Shown here: in pieces, positions 18,590-31,338 of the stretch
Layout: every line of letters starts with the position of its first letter
Position numbering within the stretch: the first letter of the stretch is position 1
Assembly: GCF_015694405.1 (NCBI RefSeq)
Contig: NZ_JADQDB010000001.1
Coordinates: forward strand, 186,001-250,000
DNA from: Pelagibacterium limicola
Lineage (GTDB): Bacteria; Pseudomonadota; Alphaproteobacteria; Rhizobiales; Devosiaceae
Length of the DNA stretch: 64,000 nt
Direction of reading: 5' to 3'
Position numbers and translations under genes: made by a program
Notes under the pieces: model-generated
The model's input: the letters and a program-made list of their open reading frames with translations, nothing else
The model's database searches: none
What the model was told of the DNA's origin: nothing

Positions 18590-18698
18590 GCGCGTCCCCC
18601 CAAACAGGCCGCCATTCCCCAGCGGCCACTAACCTCCGCGTCCAACAGGCAACCTCACGCTCAACAGCGCGGGAACATAGCAGGATAGTTAAAAATGC

Positions 18699-19487
18699 TC
18701 AAACCGCCATCATCGTCGAGCGATGCGCCCAGCCCGTCGTACGCTTCTCGATCCACGCCATCAGGGCGTACATCGCGATGCCCTCGACCGCGAGCATCAC
18801 CAGCCCCGCAAAAACCAGCGGCACGTTGAACTGGCTCTGGGCCGAACTCATCATGAAGCCGAGCCCGGAATTGGCCGCTACGGTTTCCGAGATCACCGAA
18901 CCGACAAACGCCAGCGTAATGGCGATCTTGAGCGAGCCGAAAAAGTACGGCATCGAGCGCGGAATGCCCACTTTGAGCATGATATCCATCTTTTTGGCCC
19001 CCAGCGCCCGCAACACGTCCTCGGTCTCTGGCTCGATGGTCGCCAATCCCGTGGCGACGTTCACCACAATCGGAAAGAAGGCGATGAGAAACGCGGTAAG
19101 GATCGCCGGCACCGTCCCGATCCCGAACCAGATGACCAGCACGGGAACCAAAGCCACCTTGGGGATGGCATTGAACCCCACCATGATCGGGTAGAGCCCC
19201 GCATAGATGAACCGCGACCACCCCACCAACAACCCGAGCGCCAGCCCACCGATGACAGCGAGCAGGAAGCCCACTGTCGTCGTATAAAGAGTCTGGATCG
19301 AATGGCGCTGTATGGCCGGCCAATACTGGATGATCGCCTCCCAGATGCGGCTCGGCGCGGGCAGTATGGTGTGGGGGAGCCCCGACAGTCTCACGCCGAA
19401 CTCCCAAAGCGCGAAGAGGGCCACGGTATAAATCCATGGCATCCACGGAAGCCAGTTGAACGGTTTTTTCCCCGTGACGCTGCTCAT
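18699..19487 (-). CDS. ABC transporter permease, SsuC/TauC type
   Basis: 262 aa, about six transmembrane helices. The EAA loop of binding-protein-dependent permeases reads ATIEPETEDVLRALGAKKMD (near 150). The family is that of nitrate/sulfonate/taurine and thiamine-precursor importers. Its ATG overlaps the TGA of the ATPase gene upstream by 4 bp. It carries the substrate delivered by the NMT1/THI5-like protein encoded at 20474-21502. Confidence 0.9.
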   Translation of the reverse strand: MSSVTGKKPFNWLPWMPWIYTVALFALWEFGVRLSGLPHTILPAPSRIWEAIIQYWPAIQRHSIQTLYTTTVGFLLAVIGGLALGLLVGWSRFIYAGLYPIMVGFNAIPKVALVPVLVIWFGIGTVPAILTAFLIAFFPIVVNVATGLATIEPETEDVLRALGAKKMDIMLKVGIPRSMPYFFGSLKIAITLAFVGSVISETVAANSGLGFMMSSAQSQFNVPLVFAGLVMLAVEGIAMYALMAWIEKRTTGWAHRSTMMAV

Positions 19488-20275
19488 GCTACCGCCCTCG
19501 CATCCGCGATCTCTTCGCGAAGCCTTTGCACGAGATCGTTGAATTCCGGCACATACATGATGCCAAGCTCCCGCGGCCGCGGGAAGGGAATGTCGTGCAC
19601 GTCGAGGATGCGGCCCGGCCGCGCGCTCATCACGTGCACCGTATCGGCAAGAAACACCGCCTCGCGCAGATCGTGGGTGACCAGGACGATGGTCACGTCC
19701 TGGCTCGCATGGAGATCCCGGATGACCTGCCAGAGCTCCTCGCGCGTGAACGCATCGAGCGCGCCGAACGGCTCGTCGAGCATCAAAAGCTCTGGCTCAT
19801 GGATGAGCGCGCGACAAAGGTTGGCGCGCTGCTGCATCCCACCCGAAAGCTGCCAGGGATATTTCGAGCCGAACCCGGCCAGCCCGACCGTCGCCAGCAG
19901 CGCCTCAGCCTTTTCGATATACTCCTTCTTGTGCGCCCGTAACCGGCGCCGATGCTTTTCGACGATCTCGAGCGGCAGCAGAATATTGTCCAGCGTCGTG
20001 CGCCAGGGCAGCATCGTGGGGTTCTGGAACGCCATCCCGACAATCGACACCGGCTTGGTAACCCGGCTCCCGGCAACCGAAACCACGCCCGCCTGGGGAA
20101 TATGCAGTCCGGTAACGAGCTTCATGAGCGTCGATTTCCCGCATCCTGAAGGTCCGACCACCGCCGCGAACTCGCCGCGCCGGACCTTCATATCGAGCCC
20201 TGAAACCGCCAGCGTGCCATCGACCCCGCCATAGCGCATATCGACGTTCTCGATGGTGACCAGATGTTCGCTCAT
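19484..20275 (-). CDS. ABC transporter ATPase, SsuB/TauB type
   Basis: 263 aa. Walker A is GPSGCGKST (near 44), Q-loop AFQNPTMLPW, signature LSGGMQQRANLCRAL, Walker B LLMLDEPFGALD, and switch His in VTHDLREA. It closely follows the SsuB/TauB/NrtD pattern and energises the permease encoded next. The ATG at 20275 is preferred over an in-frame TTG at 20302, which would add nine residues. Confidence 0.9.
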   Translation of the reverse strand: MSEHLVTIENVDMRYGGVDGTLAVSGLDMKVRRGEFAAVVGPSGCGKSTLMKLVTGLHIPQAGVVSVAGSRVTKPVSIVGMAFQNPTMLPWRTTLDNILLPLEIVEKHRRRLRAHKKEYIEKAEALLATVGLAGFGSKYPWQLSGGMQQRANLCRALIHEPELLMLDEPFGALDAFTREELWQVIRDLHASQDVTIVLVTHDLREAVFLADTVHVMSARPGRILDVHDIPFPRPRELGIMYVPEFNDLVQRLREEIADARAVA

Positions 20276-20315
20276 CGCTTCGTTGTTCCCCACTTTGTCC
20301 AAAATTCCCCGCCTC

Positions 20316-20417
20316 TAACCCCTCCCCTCTAGGGGAAGGGGAATCTTCTATGTGCTTTTGGCAGACCCTTTGCCCCAACCGCGATTAAATCCCCTCCCCC
20401 TAGAGGGGAGGGGTCAG
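20316..20417. repeat. Inverted-repeat element between ABC genes
   Basis: Two G/C-rich arms of about 29 bp, CCCCTCCCCTCTAGGGG(A)AGGGG at 20319-20341 and CCCCTCCCCCTAGAGGGGAGGGG at 20391-20413, are inverted copies of each other, and each is internally palindromic. They enclose some 45 bp of unremarkable sequence. Placed between the binding-protein gene and the ATPase gene, the structure could stabilise or attenuate the mRNA so that binding protein is made in excess. It may equally be a mobile palindromic repeat. Confidence 0.7.
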
Positions 20418-20473
20418 GGGCGGGGTAAGGCCGCACGCGCAAATGCACCTTCCCTAAGGTAAGGGCTCTGCCC

Positions 20474-21502
20474 CTACGGCATCATCCGCTCTTCAGCCGG
20501 CGGGAGGTAGCTCGCATCGAATACGTCCTCGGCCGAAATATCGGATGAAATACCGATGGAGAGCCTGAGCTGCTCAATTGCGGCATTGAGCCTCTCCATA
20601 TCGACCCCGCCGATGCCGTTTTCCTGCACATATGCAGTGTTGATGTTCATGGCGTTGGCCATTTCCAGCCGTTCGATCTCGATATTCACGTCGAGAATGT
20701 CGTTGGCCGCGACCACCGCCGCAGCGCCCGCTGCCGGGTCGGCTGCCGCATCTGCGAAGCCCTTGGCGAGAGCTCGTAACATGCCCTTGACCGCCTCCGG
20801 GTTGGACTCGGCGAAGTCCGTGTTGACCATGATGGCGTTGCCATAAAGGTTGAGCCCGTGTTCGGCCATCAGGATTGGCACGATGTCATCGTCGGGCACG
20901 CCCTGCGCCTTGAGGTTCAGGATGACCGAGAACGCAAAGCCGAACACCGCATCGACATCACCCTGCGCCAGCATAGGCTCACGCACGGGGAACCCGATGG
21001 ATTCAATCGTTATGTCGGACGTATCGAGGCCAGCGGCCTCGACGAACGCCGGCCACTGCGCAAAAGCGCCGTCTGGCGGCGGGGCGCCCAGCGTCTTGCC
21101 TTCGAGCGATTTCGGATCATCGGTGATCCCCAGCGAGCGGCGCCCGACAACGGCAAAGGTCGGCGTCTCATAGATCATCATGATCGCCTTGACGGGCTGA
21201 CTCGCATCCTCGTCAAGGAACTTGATGAGCGAGTTGATGTCGCCAAAACCCATATTGTACGTACCGGTCGCCACACGCGGAATGACCTCGACCGAACCCG
21301 CCCCGACATCGAACGTCACATCGAGGCCTTCATCGGCGAAATATCCGTTTTGCTGCGCGAGCATGAAGCCTGCAGCCGGGCCCTCGATGCGCCAGTCGAG
21401 GGTAAAGCGGATCGGCGTGTTTTGCGCCAGGGCCGGTGCGGCAACGCCTGCGCCCAGGACCAGCGATCCGGCAGCAAGCGTAAACAGTCTGCGATTGAGC
21501 AT
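20474..21502 (-). CDS. ABC transporter substrate-binding protein, NMT1/THI5-like
   Basis: 342 aa. Signal peptide RRLFTLAAGSLVLGAGVAAPALAQ, cleaved near residue 26. The mature protein begins with FTLDWRIEGPAAGFMLAQQ and GYFADEGLDVTF, the typical opening of the NMT1/THI5/SsuA class that binds pyrimidine precursors, sulfonates or nitrate-like anions. The substrate cannot be fixed from sequence. It is first in the importer operon, separated from the ATPase gene by the inverted-repeat element. ATG 21502 is chosen for the signal peptide. Confidence 0.87.
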   Translation of the reverse strand: MLNRRLFTLAAGSLVLGAGVAAPALAQNTPIRFTLDWRIEGPAAGFMLAQQNGYFADEGLDVTFDVGAGSVEVIPRVATGTYNMGFGDINSLIKFLDEDASQPVKAIMMIYETPTFAVVGRRSLGITDDPKSLEGKTLGAPPPDGAFAQWPAFVEAAGLDTSDITIESIGFPVREPMLAQGDVDAVFGFAFSVILNLKAQGVPDDDIVPILMAEHGLNLYGNAIMVNTDFAESNPEAVKGMLRALAKGFADAAADPAAGAAAVVAANDILDVNIEIERLEMANAMNINTAYVQENGIGGVDMERLNAAIEQLRLSIGISSDISAEDVFDASYLPPAEERMMP

Positions 21503-21721
21503 GATGGTGGATTCCCTTTGAAATGCATCAACGATACAAGCGCGCAGAATTTTGACTGTAAAGTAAAAAATGACAGATTCTGTGCAGGACGCACACTCTG
21601 CACACAGTTTGAGCAGGACGTCACGTCTCACCGTTGTGGGGACATCTTCCGCCCGAGCGGATTGGGGCCTTACACCCGAAAAAACGACAGGCGCGCGGGG
21701 CGCCTGCCGGATTGGCTGGTA

Positions 21722-22471
21722 TTACCGTACATATACGGTCAGCATCTGGTTGCCATAGTCGACGGCCAGAATGTCGTTGACCCGCTTGCCATTGCGGCTC
21801 AGAGCGGTGCTCAAAAGGATGTCGCTCGACACCAGGTTCTGCGCAAAGCCCAGATTGCTGGCACGGGCCAGATGGCGAAGCTGATCCATGATATCGCTGC
21901 AGTAACGGACGGGGACTACAGTGATGCCGCGGGCATTCTGCCAGCGGATGAGGTTCTGTTGCGAATAATCGGCCCGTGCAATGACCTGAGCTACAGCGCT
22001 GGCATCCTGCCCGGCGCAGGCTGAGGCGAGGCTGGTGCTGACGCCGTTGACGCCAGGCGCACCGGGAACGCCCGGGCCACCGGGACCGCCGGGTCCCCCG
22101 GGTCCACCCGTGCCGCCGCCGATCCCAAGGTCGACAGTTGCGAGGTTGCTGCCTCCCACGCCGACACCGGCCCGCACGTTGTTGTTGTTCAGGCCAACGC
22201 CTACACCTACGAGACTATCCCCGCCGGTGCCAACATTGGCCGACGCCAGCGATCCACCGGATCCCGAAAGGTTCACGTCGAGAACGTTGCCACCGCCGCC
22301 GCCAATTCCGAGGTTGACAAGACCACTATCGCCGGCCTTGCCGCTGTTGAGTGTAACCAGCGAACCGTCGCCTCCAAGGACGCCACCAAGAAGCGATCCT
22401 GCGGATACCGGTGTGACAAAAAGGCTTGCTGCCAGCAGGACGCCTGCAGCCCCTCGATAAACATTACGCAT
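21722..22471 (-). CDS. Secreted collagen-like Gly-rich protein
   Basis: 249 aa. Signal peptide VLLAASLFVTPVSA (cleaved near 24). Residues 25-125 are extremely Gly/Asn/Ser/Val-rich with a loose repeat of V-G-xG units. Residues about 124-146 are a run of collagen triplets (GGPGGPGGPGGPGVPGAPG). The C-terminal 100 residues form a globular domain with two Cys (SACAGQDA and VRYCSD) ending in AVDYGNQMLTVYVR. Such proteins may trimerise through the collagen part and act at the cell surface. No anchor is seen. The family is unnamed to me. Confidence 0.7.
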   Translation of the reverse strand: MRNVYRGAAGVLLAASLFVTPVSAGSLLGGVLGGDGSLVTLNSGKAGDSGLVNLGIGGGGGNVLDVNLSGSGGSLASANVGTGGDSLVGVGVGLNNNNVRAGVGVGGSNLATVDLGIGGGTGGPGGPGGPGGPGVPGAPGVNGVSTSLASACAGQDASAVAQVIARADYSQQNLIRWQNARGITVVPVRYCSDIMDQLRHLARASNLGFAQNLVSSDILLSTALSRNGKRVNDILAVDYGNQMLTVYVR

Positions 22472-22594
22472 AGTAAGCTCCTATATCTCCAAATCGGCGG
22501 AGATCTGCGCCCCCACCGTCGATTTGAAATTAGGAGAAGCCGTAATGGTTTCATTCACGATTAAGGCGTGGTTACCGGCTTTTTACTTCATTTC

Positions 22595-24619
22595 TTATAA
22601 TGCGTTGGAGCTTCCCGCGAGAACCACGACGCTCCGCGCTGGAAGGGTGATGCGGTTGCCTTCCACCGAGACATCGGCGTCCGGGCAGGAAACGAGGCTC
22701 GTCTTGAAAGCCAGCCCTTTCTCCTCTGGCAGTACGGCATCGACGCTATGATAGAGGCGATTGAACCACACGAGCATCACCTCCCCCGCTTCATGCAGGA
22801 ACATGCCCACCACTGAGGAACCCGGATGCATCCAGTCGCCATCGGTCATCTCCCGCCCTTCGGGGTGGAGCCAGGTGACGTCCTTGAAGCCGTTCGAGAA
22901 TTCCCCGGTCAGGAATGCATCGGTCCGTAACGCGGGGTGATCGCGACGGAAGCGGCTCATTTCCGCAGTGAAATCGATCAGCCCCTGGTCGGCGCCTTCC
23001 CAATCGAGCCATGTCGTCTCGTTGTCCTGCGCATAGGCGTTATTGTTGCCCCGCTGCGTCCGCCCGAATTCATCCCCGGCCGTCAGCATCGGCGTTCCGT
23101 GGGACACAAACAGCGTCGCCAGCATCGCTCGGATGTCGCGATCGCGGGCCTTGAGAACGGCGGGATCTTCGGTCGGCCCTTCAATTCCGTAGTTCCAGGA
23201 ATGATTGGCATCGTGCCCGTCACGGTTGTCCTCGCCATTGGCTCCGTTGTGCTTGTGCGCATACGCTACGACATCGGCCAGCGTGAACCCATCATGCGCC
23301 GCAAGAAAGTTTACGCTCGCCGATGGCTTGCGCCCATCGTGGTTGAACTGGTCAGCCGACCCCGCCAATCGTGTCGCCAGCCCGCTGAGCGTATGGTCAT
23401 CGCCCTTCCAGAACCTTCGGATCTTGTCGCGATAGCGGTCGTTCCATTCAAGGAACGGTTCGCCGAACCGCCCCACATGATACCCTCCCGGCCCCGGGTC
23501 CCAGGGCTCGGCAATCAGGAGGCAGTCCTTGAGGATGTCATCGTTGCGGATGCGCTCGATCATTACAGCGTCCGGCGAAAACCCTTCCATCGTCCGCCCG
23601 AGGATGGTCGCGAGGTCGAAGCGGAAGCCCGATATTCCGATCTCGGTGACCCAATACCGGAGCGACGCCAGAATGAGATCCTGAACCGCCGGATGGTCGC
23701 AGCGCAGGGTATTGCCGGTGCCGGCGTCGTTGACGAGCCGCAACTGGCCATTCTCCTCGACATAGCGATAATAGGTGCGTGCATCGAGCCCGCGCATCGA
23801 GAGCACCGGGCCGTCCGCCGCACCCTCGCCCGTATGGTTGAACACCACGTCGAGGACCACCCGAACGCCGGCCTCGCGATACATCTCCGTCACGGCCTTC
23901 AATTCCCGCGGCCCACGCGGCGTTATGCGCGGTTCGGGCGCCATGAAGGCAATCGGGTTGTAACCCCAGACATTGGTCAATCCGAGCTTGGGCAGATGTG
24001 CGTCGTCAAGCCACGCCGTGACCGGCATCAGTTCCACGACATCTGCGCCGATATGGAGGATGTGGTCGAGCACATGCCGCGTCGTCAGTCCCGCAACGGT
24101 GCCCCGCAATGGACCCTGTACATTCGGATGGCGCATGGTGTGGGCGCGGACGTTGACCTCGTAGATGAGGTGTGGCCGGGACGTATCGTGCACCTCGCTC
24201 GGCACGCCGGCGCCCGCCCGCACGATCGCCTTGGGCACGAGCGGCGCGGTATCGACGCTTTCCTCCCGCGATGCCCGGAGCTTGGGACTGCGGACGAAAG
24301 CCCGGTCGATGCGCTTGGCATAGGGGTCGACCAGAAGCTTGTTGGGATCGAAATAATAGCCTTGGGCGGGATCGTAGCGGCCATCGGCGCGCAAACCGTA
24401 GCGTGCAGCCGCACCCAGGCCGTCTATGTGGACGTGCCAGAGATTGTCGTCCCCACGTAAGAGCTCCACCCGATCGGTTTCCGCATCGGCTTCATCGAAG
24501 AGGCAGAGCCAGATCTTTTCCGCCGTCTCGCTGTAGACGGAAAATCCCACGCCCGAATCCGTGACCGTCGCGCCCAGAGGGGTCGGCGATCCCTTTACGT
24601 TCCTGCTTGTTCCGGGCAT
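22595..24619 (-). CDS. glgX: Glycogen debranching enzyme GlgX
   Basis: 674 aa isoamylase-type GH13 enzyme. An N-terminal CBM48 domain (FSVYSETAEKIWLCLFD) is followed by the (beta/alpha)8 barrel. Catalytic landmarks are DVVFNHTGEG (near 258), the nucleophile Asp in GFRFDLA (near 340), the acid Glu in LIAEPWD (near 374) and AAHDGF (near 445). GlgX cleaves alpha-1,6 branches of glycogen trimmed by GlgP. Last gene of the glg operon, 7 bp after pgm. Confidence 0.95.
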   Translation of the reverse strand: MPGTSRNVKGSPTPLGATVTDSGVGFSVYSETAEKIWLCLFDEADAETDRVELLRGDDNLWHVHIDGLGAAARYGLRADGRYDPAQGYYFDPNKLLVDPYAKRIDRAFVRSPKLRASREESVDTAPLVPKAIVRAGAGVPSEVHDTSRPHLIYEVNVRAHTMRHPNVQGPLRGTVAGLTTRHVLDHILHIGADVVELMPVTAWLDDAHLPKLGLTNVWGYNPIAFMAPEPRITPRGPRELKAVTEMYREAGVRVVLDVVFNHTGEGAADGPVLSMRGLDARTYYRYVEENGQLRLVNDAGTGNTLRCDHPAVQDLILASLRYWVTEIGISGFRFDLATILGRTMEGFSPDAVMIERIRNDDILKDCLLIAEPWDPGPGGYHVGRFGEPFLEWNDRYRDKIRRFWKGDDHTLSGLATRLAGSADQFNHDGRKPSASVNFLAAHDGFTLADVVAYAHKHNGANGEDNRDGHDANHSWNYGIEGPTEDPAVLKARDRDIRAMLATLFVSHGTPMLTAGDEFGRTQRGNNNAYAQDNETTWLDWEGADQGLIDFTAEMSRFRRDHPALRTDAFLTGEFSNGFKDVTWLHPEGREMTDGDWMHPGSSVVGMFLHEAGEVMLVWFNRLYHSVDAVLPEEKGLAFKTSLVSCPDADVSVEGNRITLPARSVVVLAGSSNAL

Positions 24620-24626
24620 GAAAATC

Positions 24627-27693
<3,067 letters not shown>

Positions 27694-27697
<4 letters not shown>

Positions 27698-28965
27698 TGA
27701 CTGGCGAGATAATTGTTGATCATCGGCTGGGTGATGAGCACAACCCCGTTCTCGGTTCGCCGGAACCATTTGGCGTCAAATTCGGGATCCTCGCCGACGA
27801 CAAGTCCCTCGGGAATATCCACCCGGGCATCGACCACGACCTTCGAAAGCCGGACGCCGCGGGCGATGTTGCACCGTGGCAGAACCACAGCCTCGTTGAG
27901 TTCCGAATAGGAATTGACGCGCACCCCGGTGAACAGCAGCGTGCGCTTCAACTGTGCGCCCGAAACGATGCAGTCCCCGGAAACGAGCGAGGAGATTGCA
28001 TGCCCGCGCCGCCCCTCGATATCGTGGACGAATTTGGCGGGCGGCGTAATCTCGGCATAGGTCCAGATGGGCCAGTCGCGGTCGTAAAGATCGAGTTCGG
28101 GCGTAATGTCGGTCAGATCGACATTGGCTTCCCAATAGGCATCGACCGTACCCACGTCGCGCCAGTAGGCCACGTCTTCGTTGGAAGAACGCACACAGGA
28201 CCGCGCGAACCGGTGCGCCCAGGCCGAGCCGTTCTTGACGATATAGGGAATGATGTCCTTGCCGAAATCGCGAGCGGACCCCTCGGTCGCCGCATCGCGG
28301 CGAAGCTGATCCATCAGGAACTTGGTCTCGAACACATAGATGCCCATGGAGGCAAGCGCGAGGTCCGGCTTGTCGGGAATGCCGGGAGGGTCCTTGGGCT
28401 TTTCCACGAAATCGATGATCCGGTCGCGCCCGTCGACATGCATGACCCCGAAAGCGGTGGCCTCCATGCGCGGCACCTCGAGGCACCCCACGGTCACGTC
28501 GGCCCCGGTGTCGACATGCTGGCGCAGCATGATCTCATAGTCCATCTTGTAGATATGGTCGCCCGCCAGCACGACGATATACTTGGCGCCATAATCCTCG
28601 ATGATGTCGATGTTCTGGTAAACGGCGTCCGCTGTCCCCGCATACCACATGTCCTCGGCCACCCGCTGGCTGGCGGGGAGGATATCGAAGCTTTCGTTTC
28701 GCTCGGTCCGCAGGAAGTTCCAGCCCCGCTGCAGATGCCGGATAAGGCTGTGCGCCTGGTATTGCGTCGCCACCGAAATGCGCCGGATGCCCGAATTGAT
28801 GGCATTGGACAGCGCGAAATCGATGATCCGCGATTTGCCGCCGAAATATACGGCGGGCTTGGCCCGGCGGTCGGTCAGTTCCATCAACCGCGTCCCACGC
28901 CCCCCGGCAAGCACATAGGCCATGGCATCGCGCGCCAGCGGCGCCGGATGTTTCGGTTGGACCAT
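27694..28965 (-). CDS. glgC: Glucose-1-phosphate adenylyltransferase
   Basis: 423 aa. The nucleotidyltransferase motif [20 protein letters not shown] (18-37) is followed by [16 protein letters not shown], the [12 protein letters not shown] segment, and a C-terminal left-handed beta-helix. It makes ADP-glucose, the committed step of glycogen synthesis, and is usually controlled allosterically by glycolytic metabolites. Start follows GGGAGAGGAAC. A 114-bp gap to glgB upstream could hold a secondary promoter. Confidence 0.96.
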
Positions 28966-29079
28966 GTTCCTCTCCCTCTTTTTGCGCCCTGTGATCGGGC
29001 CCTATTTGTTGTGTTTCAGCCGACTTCTCTAAATACGCGCGGTGGTTCAGTTTTTTCGAAATCCCCCCTGCCCCGAGCG

Positions 29080-31284
29080 CTAATCCGGCTCGAACTGCAA
29101 GATCAATGTCGCCAAGGGCGGCAGGATGAGTTCCGCTGTCGCCGGATAACCGAATTCATTGCCCGGCGTGGCAATGACGACGCCTTGGTTCCCCATGTTC
29201 GAGCCGTGGTACCAGCCCGCATCGGTATTGATCCGCTCGATCCACCGCCCTGCGGCCGGCACCGGCAGCCGGAAGCCTTCGCGCGGAATCGGCGTGAAAT
29301 TGGTGATCACCACCACCGGCGGATGGTCCGGCGCGCGCCGCACCCAGGCGAGGATCGAATTGGCGGCGTCGTTGGCGATGATCCACTCGAAGCCTTCTGG
29401 CTCGCAATCGCGCGCATGGAGAGCGGGCAATTCGCGATAGACGGTGTTGAGGTCCGAAACGAGCCGCCGCACCCCTTCATGCGCCGGCGCATCGAGCAAC
29501 CACCAGTCGAGCGCCTCGCTCTCGTTCCACTCCTCGCGCTGGGCAAATTCCTGTCCCATGAACAACAGCTTTTTCCCCGGATACCCCCACATGAACGCGT
29601 AGTAGGCGCGAAGGTTCGCGAACTTCTGCCAGTCGTCGCCCGCCATCTTGCTGAGCAGCGAGCCCTTCCCATGTACCACCTCGTCGTGGCTAAGGGGCAG
29701 GATGAAGTTCTCCGAAAAGGCGTAGAGAAGCCCAAAGGTCAGGTCGTTGTGGTGATAGCGCCGGTGGATGGGGTCGCGCTGCATGTAGCGCAGCGTGTCG
29801 TTCATGAACCCCATGTTCCACTTGAACCCGAAGCCGAGCCCATTGGCATCGGTCGGCGCGGTCACCCCGCTCCAGCTCGTCGATTCCTCGGCAGCCGTGA
29901 ACGTACCGGGATGCTGGCCGTAGGTCTCGGCATTGACGCGCTGGAGGAAAGCGACGGCCTCGATATTGTGATTGCCGCCGAACTGGTTTGGCACCCATTC
30001 GCCGGGCTGGCGGGAATAATCGAGATAGAGCATCGAGGCCACCGCATCGACGCGCAGCCCATCGATATGGAACTTCTCGAGCCAGAAGAGCGCATTGTTG
30101 GTGAGGTAGCTCGATACCTCCTTGCGCCCGAAATTGTAGATCGCGGTGTTCCAGTCCGGGTGATAGCCCTGCCGCGGATCCTCGTGCTCGTAAAGCGCGG
30201 TGCCGTCGAACCGCGCCAACCCGTGCTCGTCGGTCGGGAAATGCGCGGGCACCCAATCCATGATGACCCCCAGCCCCGCCTCGTGAGCCGCGTTGACGAA
30301 CCGCGCAAACCCCGCCGGGTCGCCGAACCGCGCCGTAGGCGCATAGAGCCCGGTCGGCTGATACCCCCAGCTCGGATCGTAGGGATGCTCGGTCACAGGC
30401 AACAGCTCGATATGGGTGAACCCCATATCCGCCGCATAAGGTACGAGCTGTTCGGCCAGCTGGTCATAGGAGAGAAAGGAGCCGTCGGGCCGCCGGCGCC
30501 ATGAGCCCAGATGCACCTCGTAAACGGACATTGGTGCGCGGCGCATGTCCTTGCCACGCTGGCTTTCCCTGTAAGCCCCATCGGTCCACTCGAACGGCGC
30601 CGGGTCGGCAACCACCGATGCCGTCTTGGGCCGCATTTCTGACTGGCGGGCAAATGGATCGGCTTTGAGCGGCAGGCGGTTACCGCTCTTGCCGATGATC
30701 TCGTACTTATATTGCGCCCCCGGGCGGACGCCCGGCAGGAAAATCTCCCAGATTCCCGTATCGGTGCGCTTGCGCATGGGGTGACGCCGCCCGTCCCATT
30801 CATTGAACGAGCCGATGACACTCACGCGCTGGGCATTGGGGGCCCACACCGCAAAATGGGTGCCTTCGATCCCCTCGAATTCCATGAAATGCGCACCCAG
30901 CTTGTCGAACAGCCTCAGGTGCGAACCTTCCCCGATATAATAGTCATCGAGCGGCCCGAGCACGGGACCGAACGAATAGGGATCGTGCACGTCCCACTCG
31001 CCGCCTGCATTGCCCGCCCGGTAGCGGATCGGCTGGCGGTCCTTGATCTTGACTTTTCCTTCAAAGAACCCGGAGCCGCGGGACGTCATTTCGCCCAATG
31101 CCGTGCCATCGAGGGCATAGGCGGCCAGCGTTTCGGCGTGGGGAACGAAAGCGCGCGCCGCCCAGACGGTTCCTGCCTTGTGCAAGCCAAGAACAGAAAA
31201 CGGATCCGGATGCTGCCCGGACACGATCCGGGCAACGTCCCCGCCTTCGGCCTCCCAGCCTGTTTGCGCCTTAGCCAACGTCAA
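29080..31284 (-). CDS. glgB: 1,4-alpha-glucan branching enzyme
   Basis: 734 aa. It has two N-terminal beta-domains, the second a CBM48 with FAVWAPNAQRVSVIGSFNEW (near 142). The GH13 barrel carries DWVPAHFP (near 340), the nucleophile Asp in DGLRVDAVASML (near 405), Glu in TAAEESTSW (near 458) and LPLSHDEVVHGK (near 525). It introduces alpha-1,6 branches into nascent glycogen. 54 bp downstream of glgP. Confidence 0.96.
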   Translation of the reverse strand: MTLAKAQTGWEAEGGDVARIVSGQHPDPFSVLGLHKAGTVWAARAFVPHAETLAAYALDGTALGEMTSRGSGFFEGKVKIKDRQPIRYRAGNAGGEWDVHDPYSFGPVLGPLDDYYIGEGSHLRLFDKLGAHFMEFEGIEGTHFAVWAPNAQRVSVIGSFNEWDGRRHPMRKRTDTGIWEIFLPGVRPGAQYKYEIIGKSGNRLPLKADPFARQSEMRPKTASVVADPAPFEWTDGAYRESQRGKDMRRAPMSVYEVHLGSWRRRPDGSFLSYDQLAEQLVPYAADMGFTHIELLPVTEHPYDPSWGYQPTGLYAPTARFGDPAGFARFVNAAHEAGLGVIMDWVPAHFPTDEHGLARFDGTALYEHEDPRQGYHPDWNTAIYNFGRKEVSSYLTNNALFWLEKFHIDGLRVDAVASMLYLDYSRQPGEWVPNQFGGNHNIEAVAFLQRVNAETYGQHPGTFTAAEESTSWSGVTAPTDANGLGFGFKWNMGFMNDTLRYMQRDPIHRRYHHNDLTFGLLYAFSENFILPLSHDEVVHGKGSLLSKMAGDDWQKFANLRAYYAFMWGYPGKKLLFMGQEFAQREEWNESEALDWWLLDAPAHEGVRRLVSDLNTVYRELPALHARDCEPEGFEWIIANDAANSILAWVRRAPDHPPVVVITNFTPIPREGFRLPVPAAGRWIERINTDAGWYHGSNMGNQGVVIATPGNEFGYPATAELILPPLATLILQFEPD

Positions 31285-31338
31285 ATCCCCCCTTACGCAT
31301 ACTGCCTCCCGATCGGCTCTGATCTCTGCCCGCGAACG

